Source of the DNA: Algoriphagus ratkowskyi
Lineage (GTDB): Bacteria; Bacteroidota; Bacteroidia; Cytophagales; Cyclobacteriaceae
Assembly (NCBI RefSeq): GCF_002150505.1
Contig: NZ_MSSV01000009.1
Coordinates: 62,001-126,000, forward strand
DNA length: 64,000 bases
Direction: 5' to 3'
In this document: positions 52,251 to 61,941 of the stretch, one piece after another
Position numbering within the stretch: position 1 is the first letter of the stretch
Layout: each line of letters begins with the position of its first letter
Position numbers and translations under genes: made by a program
The notes under the pieces: generated by a model
What the model was told of the DNA's origin: nothing
Databases searched by the model: none
What the model saw: only the letters and a program-made list of their open reading frames with translations

Positions 52251-53834
52251 TTATTGGGCTTGCCAGAATACCAAGCTAGAAAACTGATCAATTCCAGTTG
52301 GAACATTTGCAGGATTCAACTGGAATTCAGATGAAGCATAAAGATATCTTACTGGCAACTTATCAGCTCTTGGAGATGATGATAGAATAGAAGCAAAGCT
52401 CAATACCGGATTTGCAGATCCATTAACAATTTTAGGATATCCAGTTCTTCTGAAATCAGCCCAAGACTCATGACCATTTACGAAATTGTTCGCAATATAC
52501 TTTTGAGTAATAATTGCTTCTAATTTCTCAGCAGAAGTACTTGCTAGATTGTAATTGACCAAATAGTTCGCTGGGTTGTCAGCTTTGTAAGTAGCTACTT
52601 CCGTTGCGAGAACCTTACCTGCTGGAAGAGCTCCAGAAATATCTCCATATAAGTACCTGAATGATGCAGTAACACCATTATCAAATGCTTTGAGATCATC
52701 GCCTACTAGAAATCCTTTCATAAATGCTTCAGCCTGTAGCAAATAAGATTCAGCTGCAAGCATAATAGGGAAACCAGCAGTCCTTCCTTTTAGAAGACCA
52801 TTTGTTGCTACCGCATTAGTTCCAGTACCTGTACCTACGAACCAAGCAGTCTGACTAGCAAGCGCATCAGGATTGTCCACTAAATTACCTAATTGACCTA
52901 CAGGTGTGCTACTGTTAAAGCTACGGTAAGTTACAGCACCTCTACCAGTGTCGGTAATCTTAGTTCCATTATAGAAGCTATAAACATATTTACTAGGGAT
53001 AGCTGATCTACCTGAACCTGATAAAGTACCTGCCGCATTTGAGTGATATCTCTCCCAAAGCGGATTTTGTTTACCTGCAGTAGCTATGTAACCTGGGTTA
53101 ACTTTAGCATCTTCTGTCATAAACCCAACCGTAGTATTCATTGCAGCAAATTCTGTTGTAGCGAATGCACTAGTTTCAGAAGAAGCAGCCATTTTCAATA
53201 GCATTCTAAGCTTTATTGTGTTAGCAAATTTCGCCCACTTACTCACACTACCACCGAATATTACGTCAGCAGAACCAAGGCTATTTGCACTTTTTGCATT
53301 CGTGAAAATATCAATAGCAATATTCAATTGAGACACCAAATCTTTGTACACCTCAGTCTGGCTATCATAAGCAGGAGTTACGTTGATTGCTCCTTTAAGA
53401 CCTTCGCTATAAGGAACATCTCCGAAAACATCAACCAACATAGCGTAATCAAATGCTTTCATAGTCTTAGCTACGGCATTAAAGTAAGCTAGACCTGGCT
53501 CCTCTGCTGATTGATCTTCAATATATTGATAGTTGACTAAATCATCATAAGTAGAACTCCAAAGCGTGTTATAAGAAGTTGTGGTCATGTTATAAGTAAC
53601 AATTGCACCCCATCCACCATAACCACCAGCATTGACGGTGTATCCATTAATCCACATTGCATTGTAGCTGTATTGCAAAAATAAGTTTGCAGAACTAACA
53701 AGGGCATTTGGCAATACAAGCTCAGGCGTAGCTGAAGTTGCTTCATTAGGATTCACATTATCTCCTAGAAATGACTCACATGCCGTGAGGGAGATAAAGG
53801 AAGCAAGAATAAATATTCTTAATATATTTCTCAT
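52251..53834 (-). CDS. SusD/RagB-family outer-membrane lipoprotein (SusD_2 type)
   Basis: 527 aa. Lipobox SLTACESFLGDN (Cys19). Then the SusD-like-2 pattern NPNEATSATPELVLPNALVS, FNAVAKTMKAFDYAMLVDVF-GDVPYSEGLKG, and late MLAAESYLLQAEAFMKGF and FVNGHESWADFRRTGYP. The protein caps the SusC barrel and binds substrate. The ligand is not predictable. It is 10 bp after susC, between susC and the DUF1735-type lipoprotein. Confidence 0.95.
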   Translation of the reverse strand: MRNILRIFILASFISLTACESFLGDNVNPNEATSATPELVLPNALVSSANLFLQYSYNAMWINGYTVNAGGYGGWGAIVTYNMTTTSYNTLWSSTYDDLVNYQYIEDQSAEEPGLAYFNAVAKTMKAFDYAMLVDVFGDVPYSEGLKGAINVTPAYDSQTEVYKDLVSQLNIAIDIFTNAKSANSLGSADVIFGGSVSKWAKFANTIKLRMLLKMAASSETSAFATTEFAAMNTTVGFMTEDAKVNPGYIATAGKQNPLWERYHSNAAGTLSGSGRSAIPSKYVYSFYNGTKITDTGRGAVTYRSFNSSTPVGQLGNLVDNPDALASQTAWFVGTGTGTNAVATNGLLKGRTAGFPIMLAAESYLLQAEAFMKGFLVGDDLKAFDNGVTASFRYLYGDISGALPAGKVLATEVATYKADNPANYLVNYNLASTSAEKLEAIITQKYIANNFVNGHESWADFRRTGYPKIVNGSANPVLSFASILSSSPRADKLPVRYLYASSEFQLNPANVPTGIDQFSSLVFWQAQ

Positions 53835-53844
53835 TTCAATTTTA

Positions 53845-56800
53845 TTAAAATGTTAATGTAATAGAACCACCGTAGAATCTTGTAGGCGGTGATGCAGATA
53901 GTGTTACAATACCTACAGCATTTCCGTCATTGAAGTTGAAATCAGGATCCGTGTAAATATTTGAATTTGGAGTGAAGATCAATAAGTTTCTTCCTTGTGC
54001 AGTGATAGTAGCTCCTTGGATAAATCCAATCTTGCTCATCATAGTAGCTGGGAAGTCGTATGAAAGTGCAACTTCTCTCAGTTTCCAGTAAGCACCGTCA
54101 ATTAGGTAGTTTTCTGCTACGTTTCTTCTGAATGAACCATCTGTCCAGAATCCAGCACCACCATCTGTTACTGTTACATTTGTGTTTTCAATGTATGTTC
54201 CTGGACTCTCAGGATTCTCATAAGATGAATTTGGAATTACAAAACGCTCTCTATTGAAGTAAGTAGTAGTAATACCTGATCCAGAGAAGTCAAATGATCC
54301 ACCTCCGCTGTAATAGATGCTATATCCACCTCTGTATTCAGCAAGTGCATAAAGTCTAAATCCTTTATAAAGTAGTTCAGTATTCAGACCCAGTCTATGT
54401 CTTGGCTGGGTATTACCAAGCTGTACTTGCCCTTCAGCAACACTTGGATATCCAGAGTTAGCATCTACAATAATTCTTCCTTGGTCATCTCTCTTGTAAA
54501 CAGATCCTATCAACATAGGGTAAGACTCCCCTTCGATTGCATATACTTGAGCGTTTCCACCTGTTGAAAGTGCTAATCTATCCAAATCGTCAGCGATCTC
54601 TTTTACGTAGTTATCATTGAAAGTATAGTTAGCGCCTATGTTGATCTGGAAGTTATTTCTAGAAAATGCAGTTACATTCAACATGGTTTCATATCCTTGG
54701 TTTATCACGATACCTGTGTTTTGCAAGTATGAAGAGAAACCTGTAGAGTTAGCCACTCCAGTAGGAATAGTTTGATTTTCTGTCTCTGACTGGTAGTAAG
54801 TGAACGATCCGTTTACTTTACCGTCAAATAAGATGAAATCCGTACCAAACTCGTAGGATGTAGTAATCTCTGGCTCAAGATCAGCTGCAACCAAACGATT
54901 GTCCAAAGAATAACCTGAAAGGCTACCGAAAGGAAATCCAGAAGATGGGCTGAACGTAGGGTTCAATTCGTATGGATCCAAGTTAACTTGTCCTACCTGA
55001 GAAATACCACCTCTAACTTTGAACTGAGAGATAACTTTACCTTTCATAGTAGGGAAAGCGTCAGAAGCCACAAACGAAACGTTTGCTGCTGGATAGAAGA
55101 ATGATCTGTTCTCTTTAGAAAGAGTGGAGACCCAATCATTTCTACCTGTTAATTCAAGGAACAAGTAATCTTTGTATGCAGTCTTGAATTGTGCAAATAC
55201 ACCAACTTGGCTTGACTCAAAGTTACTTTCACTTGCACCAGCCTCACCTACTCTGTTAGACACATTATATAGGTCCGGAATTACCAGGCCGTTAGCGGTA
55301 GCATCTACATTCTTAGACTGATTCTTTCTTAATTGGTTACCCAATAATAGGTTGAAGAACAAGTCATCACCAACTGGTTTCTTCAAATTGATTAAGAAAT
55401 CAGAGATAAGCTGGTTGCTGTAGCCAGCTCCATCAGAAGTATATCCAGCCATATCAGTTTTTGCTGATGAAATGCCTTTGGTATAATCCGTAAATGTAAA
55501 TTTACCAGTAGTACTCTTATTATAATTAGTTCTATTTGACATACCTACACGATATGTGAAATCCAACCATGTAAGCGGCTTATACTTCAACTCTACGTTA
55601 CCTACGAGATAATTATTTCCAGAATCCTGACGGCTATTATCCGCTTGGAAATAAGGGTTATCATAGTACTCATTGTAGTATCCGTTTGGATTAGCAAAAG
55701 GATCATTTCTCCAATCTTTATAACTAGTCAATGGAACATGAGCAGGAGTCTGGAGGATCTGATCATACATACTAGAAGTTGCTCTAGTAATATCATATTT
55801 GTTCTGAACATAGTTAGTAGATAAATTCAAAGACAATTTATCACTGAACTTTCTTGTGCTGTTGAATCTAACGGATGCTCTAGTATACTTGTCACCTGGA
55901 GTAGTACCGTCATTCGTAAGGTACTGAGCAGAGAAGAAGTTTGTTGATTTATCATCACCACCGCTAATAGATACATCTGTCTGGTTGGTTACACCGGTCT
56001 CCCAAAAATCATTTTTGGAGTTAGTGTTAGAATAAGGAACAGTCTGAATAGAACCATCTTCCAAAGGCTTACCTATTTGCACCATAGATCCATCGAATCG
56101 TGGACCGTACTGCTGATTCTCGTAAGAAACATACTCATGAGGATATCCACCCGCATAACCAGAACCAAACTCATCCTGAATCTTTGGATAGAAACTCACT
56201 TGCTCAAGATTAACAGTATGTCCTACTGTTACTTTTGGAGCCCCAGATTTACCTTTCTTCGTAACGATGATCAATGCACCGTTAGATGCAGCAGAACCGT
56301 AAAGGGCAGCAGCGTTAGCACCATTAAGTACAGTGATTTCTTGGATATCCTGAGGATTAAGATTACCTAGGATTGTATTAGGAACAATAACATTATCCAC
56401 AACAATCAAGGCTTCGTTGTCTCCAGTTAAAGAACGGCTACCTCTCAATATAACTCTTACGTTAGGGTTGACACCAGAACCGGTTGTATTGATTTGAAGA
56501 CCTGCAACTTTACCAGTCAAACCAGCAGCTACGTTAGCAGCTCTACCTTGAGCCACGTCACGTGTCTCAATGCTTGTTGCATTGTAACCCATCTCAACTC
56601 GTCTGGACTCAATACCTGCCGCACCTGTGATCACGACTTCACTCAAACTCTGAACATCTGGTTGTAAAACAACGTCGATAACAGACTGCTGACCAATATT
56701 GATCTCCTGAGTAGTTGTTCCGATGAAACTAAACACCAAAACTTTCCCATCAGTTGGGATATCCAATGTGTACTTACCATCAATGTCTGTGGCAGCACCT

Positions 56801-56949
56801 ACGCTAGTACCTTTAACTAATACAGTAGCGCCTGGTATTGGCCCACCATCTTCGCCCGAAGATACTATTCCGGTTACTTTACGCCCCTGTGCAAATGCCA
56901 CAGCACTTACTAGGAAAAGCGAAAGCCCTAGGAGTAAAATTTTCTTCAT
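53845..56949 (-). CDS. SusC/RagA-family TonB-linked outer-membrane protein
   Basis: 1034 aa from the ATG at 56949 (MKKILLLGLSLFLVSAVAFA), which begins a clean signal peptide. The frame extends 11 codons further upstream. Domains: carboxypeptidase-regulatory-like (VTGIVSSGEDGGPIPGATVL), plug (NVRVILRGSRSLTGDNEALI; EITVLNGANAAALYGSAASN), a 22-strand barrel, and a final aromatic RFYGGSITLTF. TonB-driven import of oligosaccharide or peptide with the SusD partner. No glycoside hydrolase, protease or sigma/anti-sigma gene is adjacent. Confidence 0.95.
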   Translation of the reverse strand: MKKILLLGLSLFLVSAVAFAQGRKVTGIVSSGEDGGPIPGATVLVKGTSVGAATDIDGKYTLDIPTDGKVLVFSFIGTTTQEINIGQQSVIDVVLQPDVQSLSEVVITGAAGIESRRVEMGYNATSIETRDVAQGRAANVAAGLTGKVAGLQINTTGSGVNPNVRVILRGSRSLTGDNEALIVVDNVIVPNTILGNLNPQDIQEITVLNGANAAALYGSAASNGALIIVTKKGKSGAPKVTVGHTVNLEQVSFYPKIQDEFGSGYAGGYPHEYVSYENQQYGPRFDGSMVQIGKPLEDGSIQTVPYSNTNSKNDFWETGVTNQTDVSISGGDDKSTNFFSAQYLTNDGTTPGDKYTRASVRFNSTRKFSDKLSLNLSTNYVQNKYDITRATSSMYDQILQTPAHVPLTSYKDWRNDPFANPNGYYNEYYDNPYFQADNSRQDSGNNYLVGNVELKYKPLTWLDFTYRVGMSNRTNYNKSTTGKFTFTDYTKGISSAKTDMAGYTSDGAGYSNQLISDFLINLKKPVGDDLFFNLLLGNQLRKNQSKNVDATANGLVIPDLYNVSNRVGEAGASESNFESSQVGVFAQFKTAYKDYLFLELTGRNDWVSTLSKENRSFFYPAANVSFVASDAFPTMKGKVISQFKVRGGISQVGQVNLDPYELNPTFSPSSGFPFGSLSGYSLDNRLVAADLEPEITTSYEFGTDFILFDGKVNGSFTYYQSETENQTIPTGVANSTGFSSYLQNTGIVINQGYETMLNVTAFSRNNFQINIGANYTFNDNYVKEIADDLDRLALSTGGNAQVYAIEGESYPMLIGSVYKRDDQGRIIVDANSGYPSVAEGQVQLGNTQPRHRLGLNTELLYKGFRLYALAEYRGGYSIYYSGGGSFDFSGSGITTTYFNRERFVIPNSSYENPESPGTYIENTNVTVTDGGAGFWTDGSFRRNVAENYLIDGAYWKLREVALSYDFPATMMSKIGFIQGATITAQGRNLLIFTPNSNIYTDPDFNFNDGNAVGIVTLSASPPTRFYGGSITLTF

Positions 56950-57431
56950 AAGTAATATGATTTGGTTTATATTATATACCAATGATATTCTTAATGAAGG
57001 AAAATCACAAAACAGCGGTCTAAAAAAGCAGGTAGTAGCCTAAATCAGTGTTTTAACAAAAATTGGGCATTGATCTAAACTTCCAAATTATAATTGGAAA
57101 GTGAATTAAAAAACTACTTCATTTTAGGAATATAGACTGTTATTCTATTGTTAACAAAAGTTAATTTTCTGCTAAAAAACAATTGTGGTTGAATAACGCT
57201 CTTAAATAGACAGGGATATTTTTATATTTCAATATATGGCTTCTAGACAAAATTTAAACCATTCTATTTATTAGAATTAAGACTATAAGTACCTAAAAAT
57301 TCAGTATTAGTAAAATTTTAATCGGATTACACTAGATCAATTATTTATATAACTATTTCAGTAAAAATGAAATTAACTAATTAGATTATATTAGAAAGGT
57401 AACAATCTGTTTATAATTAATTAATAAGGCT
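56950..57431. other. Long AT-rich leader region of susC
   Basis: About 480 bp without a gene. TTCCAAATTATAATTGGAA (57081-57099) is a near-palindrome that could be an operator. I find no TAnnTTTG element on the minus strand here, so the susC promoter is not evident. Confidence 0.35.
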
Positions 57432-59354
57432 TTATAAAATTTTTATAGTTATTCTTCGGTTTAGTGCTTGATTTTGAACTGTGGTATTTGGGACCATAGG
57501 TTCATTATCTCCCTTACCTTCAACCAACACTCTACCATGATGAAACCCATGGCTCGTCATATATTCTTGAACACTTTTGGCTCGATCTAAACTTAGCTTC
57601 TGGTTGTAAATTGCGCTACCTACATTATCCGTATGTCCCGTAATCAAAATATTTACATTTGGGTTTTCAGCCAAAAACTTCACAAGCCTAGAAAGTGATG
57701 AAATTGACTCAGACCTTAATTGATACTCATCAAATTCAAAAAATACATTTTCAAATATGAATTCTTCTCCCGAAGCCACAGGAATCAACTCAACTTTTAA
57801 ATCTTTTACATTTTTGACATTATCCCGATCTACATTGTAAATCTTTGGCAGAAAACCTTTTTTCTCTACATACAAACCAGATATAGCTTTCTCAGGATAT
57901 AACATGGTGAATGCTCCGGTTTTTCCATCAGCCTTAAACTGGTAAAGTGTGCTATCATTTGCCAAAGACACCAATGATAAGGTAGCGTCAATTGGCTCGC
58001 CAGTCTTTGAATTAAAAACTTTCCCTTCAGTTACTGTTAAGTTTTCCCCTAATGAGATTTCATCGGGAAATTTGAACCTATACAATAAGGAACGGTCATT
58101 TTCATTTTCGGAAGTAGTCAACTCTGTGAAATAGGCGTAGTCTTTTTGGGCAGTTATAAACAATGCGACCTGATCCAACTGATCATTGATCGGAAACCCA
58201 AGATTAGTAGGTTTAGTAAATTCACCATCAATCACCTTTGAAAGCTGTATATCCATACCACCAAATCCAGGGTGACCATTAGATGAGAAAAAAAGTATCT
58301 CATTATTAAAGAACATAAAAGGAGAAATTTCATCTTTTGGTGTATTCACTATGGGACCAAGATTTTTTGCCTCAGACCAGGTAGCCTCATTTTGCATGAC
58401 AGTATACCAAATATCATTTCCCCCATATCCTCCTTTACGATTAGAGGAAAAAAACAAAACCCTTCCATCTGCAGAAAGTGAAGGTTGGGAATCCCAGGAT
58501 CTGGAGTTCACATTTTTACCCATATTTTTAGGTCGCTGCCACATTCCATTTACTTTGTACGCTATGTACAAATCACAACTCCCCTCAGAGTCTGGCGCAT
58601 CGCATGACGTGTAAATCAAAATATTACCATCCGCAGTTATTGAACAAGTCCCTTCATTATAAGGAGAGTTTATAGCCTGCGCTACACTTTGGGGTTTTGA
58701 CCAAGCTCCCTCTGGAGAAACATAAGCCATATAAATATCTTCCTTATCGTTATTCCCTATTCCATCTCTTTTAGTAAAAAGCATCTGCTCGCCATCCGCA
58801 GTGAGCACGGGGAAATATTGCAATTGAAATTCATTGAGGGGTTCAGGCAGTCTCTCCTTTTCAATCTGTTTAAAATTCCCTAGCTGAGTAGTTAAAAAAT
58901 CCATTTGAGCCTTCATCTCACTATAATAGTGTGACTGTCGAAAAGACTCCTCAAATAAAGGATCTACAGTTACGAACTCATTAAAAGCTTCTTGAAACTT
59001 CCCTTGTTTTAAATACAAATTGGTAAAGACCCAACCTATATCAGCGCGATTTTTATTAGAAGCATTTTTCCCACCAAGTTTTCCCTTTCCTACACTTGCG
59101 GTATTCTCGGCATCTTCCAATTTACCTTGGGTAATCTGGAGCTGAGCCAATTTCACGTAAGCCTCCAAAAATGAAGCTTCTCGTTTAATCGCATTTTGAT
59201 ATTTCTCTATTGCTTCATCATAATTCCGAATAAGTGTAAGCGCCTCTCCTTCCTGATACATCTTGATCGCCCTACCATCAACAATAGAATAGCTTTGCGC
59301 ATTCGCGAAAGAAAGGGTAAGAAAAAATAAGAATATGGCTAAAACAGGACGCAT
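57432..59354 (-). CDS. PorE-like OmpA-family protein (TPR, beta-propeller, CRD, OmpA)
   Basis: 640 aa from the ATG at 59354 (MRPVLAIFLFFLTLSFANAQ), a good Sec signal peptide. The longer frame starts inside queE. Order of domains: TPR repeats (ALTLIRNYDEAIEKYQNAIK; EAYVKLAQLQITQGKLEDAE) to ~130, a PD40 propeller (YFPVLTADGEQMLFTKRDGI; SQPSLSADGRVLFFSSNRKG; GNDIWYTVM) to ~430, a carboxypeptidase-regulatory-like fold (TVTEGKVFNSKTGEPIDATL) and OmpA C-terminal (VFFEFDEYQLRSESISSLSR; NILITGHTDNVGS). The same order as PorE of the type IX secretion system, but without its lipobox, and paralogues with other roles exist. Confidence 0.88.
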   Translation of the reverse strand: MRPVLAIFLFFLTLSFANAQSYSIVDGRAIKMYQEGEALTLIRNYDEAIEKYQNAIKREASFLEAYVKLAQLQITQGKLEDAENTASVGKGKLGGKNASNKNRADIGWVFTNLYLKQGKFQEAFNEFVTVDPLFEESFRQSHYYSEMKAQMDFLTTQLGNFKQIEKERLPEPLNEFQLQYFPVLTADGEQMLFTKRDGIGNNDKEDIYMAYVSPEGAWSKPQSVAQAINSPYNEGTCSITADGNILIYTSCDAPDSEGSCDLYIAYKVNGMWQRPKNMGKNVNSRSWDSQPSLSADGRVLFFSSNRKGGYGGNDIWYTVMQNEATWSEAKNLGPIVNTPKDEISPFMFFNNEILFFSSNGHPGFGGMDIQLSKVIDGEFTKPTNLGFPINDQLDQVALFITAQKDYAYFTELTTSENENDRSLLYRFKFPDEISLGENLTVTEGKVFNSKTGEPIDATLSLVSLANDSTLYQFKADGKTGAFTMLYPEKAISGLYVEKKGFLPKIYNVDRDNVKNVKDLKVELIPVASGEEFIFENVFFEFDEYQLRSESISSLSRLVKFLAENPNVNILITGHTDNVGSAIYNQKLSLDRAKSVQEYMTSHGFHHGRVLVEGKGDNEPMVPNTTVQNQALNRRITIKIL

Positions 59355-59358
59355 GGTC

Positions 59359-59991
59359 TTAGGGAATGTCCATAAATTTATGAGTTTGCAGCGATATTTT
59401 CCATTTTGGGTGATTTTTCGCAAAATCGATAATGACTGGAGTGAACTTGTCCGCCTTGCTCCACTCTGGCTGAAGCCTTAATTCACAGCTAGAATTCACT
59501 AATCTCGCATGCTCTTCAGCAAACTCAAAATCACTTTGATGAAAAACTACAACTTTCAATTCATCTGCCTCATCATAGATAGATGGATGTGGTTTTTTAA
59601 ATTTCTTAGGAGAAAAACAAACCCAGTCAAAATCACCTGAAAATGGATGAGCTCCAGAAGTTTCAATATTTGTCGTAAACCCTTTTTCTTTCAAAAGTGC
59701 AGTCAATGGACCCAAATTGTACATCAAAGGCTCACCACCTGTGATTACAACTAATCTCCCTGGAAAAGCCACTGCGTCTTCCACAAGTTGCTCTATGGAA
59801 ATAACAGGCCATTTTCCAGCCTCCCAACTTTCTTTGACATCACACCAGACACAACCCACATCACAGCCACCAAGCCGGATAAAATAAGCGGGATGCCCGG
59901 TAAATCTACCTTCTCCTTGTATCGTGTAAAATGCTTCCATCAGCGGAAGCTCTAAACCTTTCGCTACTAACTCCTTTGTATTCATATTCAT
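59359..59991 (-). CDS. queE: 7-carboxy-7-deazaguanine synthase
   Basis: 210 aa from the ATG at 59991 (MNMNTKELVAKGLELPLMEA). The frame extends 38 codons further but that part is not QueE-like. Radical-SAM enzyme with Cys43, Cys47 and Cys50 in GGCDVGCVWCD (CX3CX2C), VVITGGEPLMYN and WVCFSPKKFKKPH. Third step of preQ0 synthesis after QueD. It ends 4 bp before the OmpA gene start. Confidence 0.92.
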   Translation of the reverse strand: MNMNTKELVAKGLELPLMEAFYTIQGEGRFTGHPAYFIRLGGCDVGCVWCDVKESWEAGKWPVISIEQLVEDAVAFPGRLVVITGGEPLMYNLGPLTALLKEKGFTTNIETSGAHPFSGDFDWVCFSPKKFKKPHPSIYDEADELKVVVFHQSDFEFAEEHARLVNSSCELRLQPEWSKADKFTPVIIDFAKNHPKWKISLQTHKFMDIP

Positions 59992-60164
59992 CTGAATTTT
60001 TGATAAAGCGGGCAATTGAACCGCTGGGTGAATGAAGACGCAAAGGTAGGGAATGGATTGGGAAATTCTAAAATTGAAAAATTGGAAGATTTTTCTCCTA
60101 ATCAAACCGCAACAAATTTTCGTACGGCTTGATGGAGTTAATCAATATCCTATATTCCAATTGT

Positions 60165-61769
60165 TCAATCCTTCTTAATCGTAGGGTATTTCACACCAAG
60201 CTGCTCTAAATAAGTGTCGAATTTTGTCTCATCATAATAGAATTTCTCAAGCTGTGGACGGAACTGATCCATGATTTGCTTATTCAAATAAATCGGAGCC
60301 TCATCATCTGTAGTGATCATTGGTTTGTATTCAGTTTCTTTTGTCTGGACATTTTTGAAATAATCCCAAGCTTCATCTACCAACTCCGGCTTCAGAAGAA
60401 AGTCTAGTATCGTCATCGCTGCTGCTTTTGCGCCAGCGGTCACTCCTTTGTGCGCAATAGGAGTAGCCATCGCTATTGCATTGCTCCAATGATGCCCTTG
60501 GAGTCCAGGGATATTAGAAGGAAACCTCAACGTAACTGTTGGAACTACCCAGGAGACATCGCCGATATCATCTGAACCCCCAGAAACTGGAATGATTACT
60601 GGCATACCCAAGGTGTCAAGTTTAGTCGATAGCCCTTCGATTTTACTCGATCCAACTTCTTCCTGTACCGCTTTTGCCAGTGCTTGATCAGCATCAGACC
60701 ATTCTGGCAATCCCACCTTTAAGATGTTCACATACATCTTTTCAGCTATCACTTTATTAAAATGCCTTGGCCATGCGGTTCCCAATATTTTCGATGACAC
60801 TTCTGTATCTGTCATTAAAGCTGCTCCTTCAGCCATCTTATTCGCAGTTGCATACATTTCCATGATTCCCTCATAGGTTACATCCCTGAAATAATACCAA
60901 ATAGAAGCTTTAGAAGGAACTACATTAGGCTGATCCCCGCCGTCTGTGAAGATAGAATGAGAGCGTTTCAGCGGATCCATATGTTCCCGCTTGTAGTTCC
61001 AACCCACATTCATTAGCTCTGCAGCATCAAGTGCACTTCTTCCTCTCCACGGCGAACCTGCGGAATGTGCAGCCTCACCTGAGAAAGTATATTCCACCGA
61101 GATCAAGCCCGTGCCAGAAGTCTGACCATAGCTTACTCCGAGGTTATTTGCCACATGGGTAAAGATGCAAATATCAACATCATCAAATAATCCATCACGT
61201 GTGTACCATGCTTTTGCTGCGACCAATTCCTCTGCTATGCCTGGCCAAAGCACAAGCGTACCACCGATATTTTCCCTCTCCATGATTTTCTTAACTGCCA
61301 AAGCTGCGGTGACATTTAAAGGTATGCCTGCATTATGCCCTTCTCCGTGACCAGGAGCACCCTCGACCATAGGCTTATGATAAGCTACACCTGGATATTG
61401 GGATGCCTTCGGGATGTCATCCACATCCGAACCTAATGCTATTGTAGGCCCTTCGCCATTTTTCCAAGTGGCAAACCATGCCGTAGGAATGCCTGAAACC
61501 CCCATTTCTATTTCAAAACCATTTTCCTCCAAAATTCCAGTTAGGTAATTTGAAGACTCTACTTCCTGAAAACCTAGCTCCGCAAAACTGAAAATTTTAT
61601 CAACCATGACTTGACTCATTTTCGCATCCGCTTCGACCAGTTCCATCGCTTCTTGCTTGAGTGCGTCAATTTGCTTTTGAGAGATCTTCTTTTGTGCCAA
61701 AGAAAAATGTGCAAGACACATTAGAAGCATTAACATGCTCAATGCTCTACTATTTGAATTAAGTTTCAT
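60165..61769 (-). CDS. Exported M20-family amidohydrolase (AbgB-like)
   Basis: 534 aa. Signal peptide (MLMLLMCLAHFSLA) then an M20 metallopeptidase fold: LGSDVDDIPKAS, GAPGHGEGHNAGIPLNVTAA, WPGIAEELVAAK, and the dimerisation domain AHSAGSPWRGRSALDAAELM, followed by SGGSDDIGDVSW. This group (AbgB/IAA-amino-acid hydrolase) hydrolyses N-acyl or p-aminobenzoyl amino acids. Exact substrate unknown. Periplasmic by its signal. Low-complexity sequence fills 60055-60095 between it and queE. Confidence 0.9.
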   Translation of the reverse strand: MKLNSNSRALSMLMLLMCLAHFSLAQKKISQKQIDALKQEAMELVEADAKMSQVMVDKIFSFAELGFQEVESSNYLTGILEENGFEIEMGVSGIPTAWFATWKNGEGPTIALGSDVDDIPKASQYPGVAYHKPMVEGAPGHGEGHNAGIPLNVTAALAVKKIMERENIGGTLVLWPGIAEELVAAKAWYTRDGLFDDVDICIFTHVANNLGVSYGQTSGTGLISVEYTFSGEAAHSAGSPWRGRSALDAAELMNVGWNYKREHMDPLKRSHSIFTDGGDQPNVVPSKASIWYYFRDVTYEGIMEMYATANKMAEGAALMTDTEVSSKILGTAWPRHFNKVIAEKMYVNILKVGLPEWSDADQALAKAVQEEVGSSKIEGLSTKLDTLGMPVIIPVSGGSDDIGDVSWVVPTVTLRFPSNIPGLQGHHWSNAIAMATPIAHKGVTAGAKAAAMTILDFLLKPELVDEAWDYFKNVQTKETEYKPMITTDDEAPIYLNKQIMDQFRPQLEKFYYDETKFDTYLEQLGVKYPTIKKD

Positions 61770-61941
61770 GGATATGGTGGTTTGTCAGGATGTAAAATAC
61801 TAAAATCTTTCAAATCATCCCTGAGAAAAGTAACAGAGGAAATAATAGGATTTAGGGAGGAATTACCGATTTGAACCACAAAGCCCACCAATTTTCCTAT
61901 TTTTGCAGGCGTTTAGCTAAAAAACTAGAAATAATTCAATC

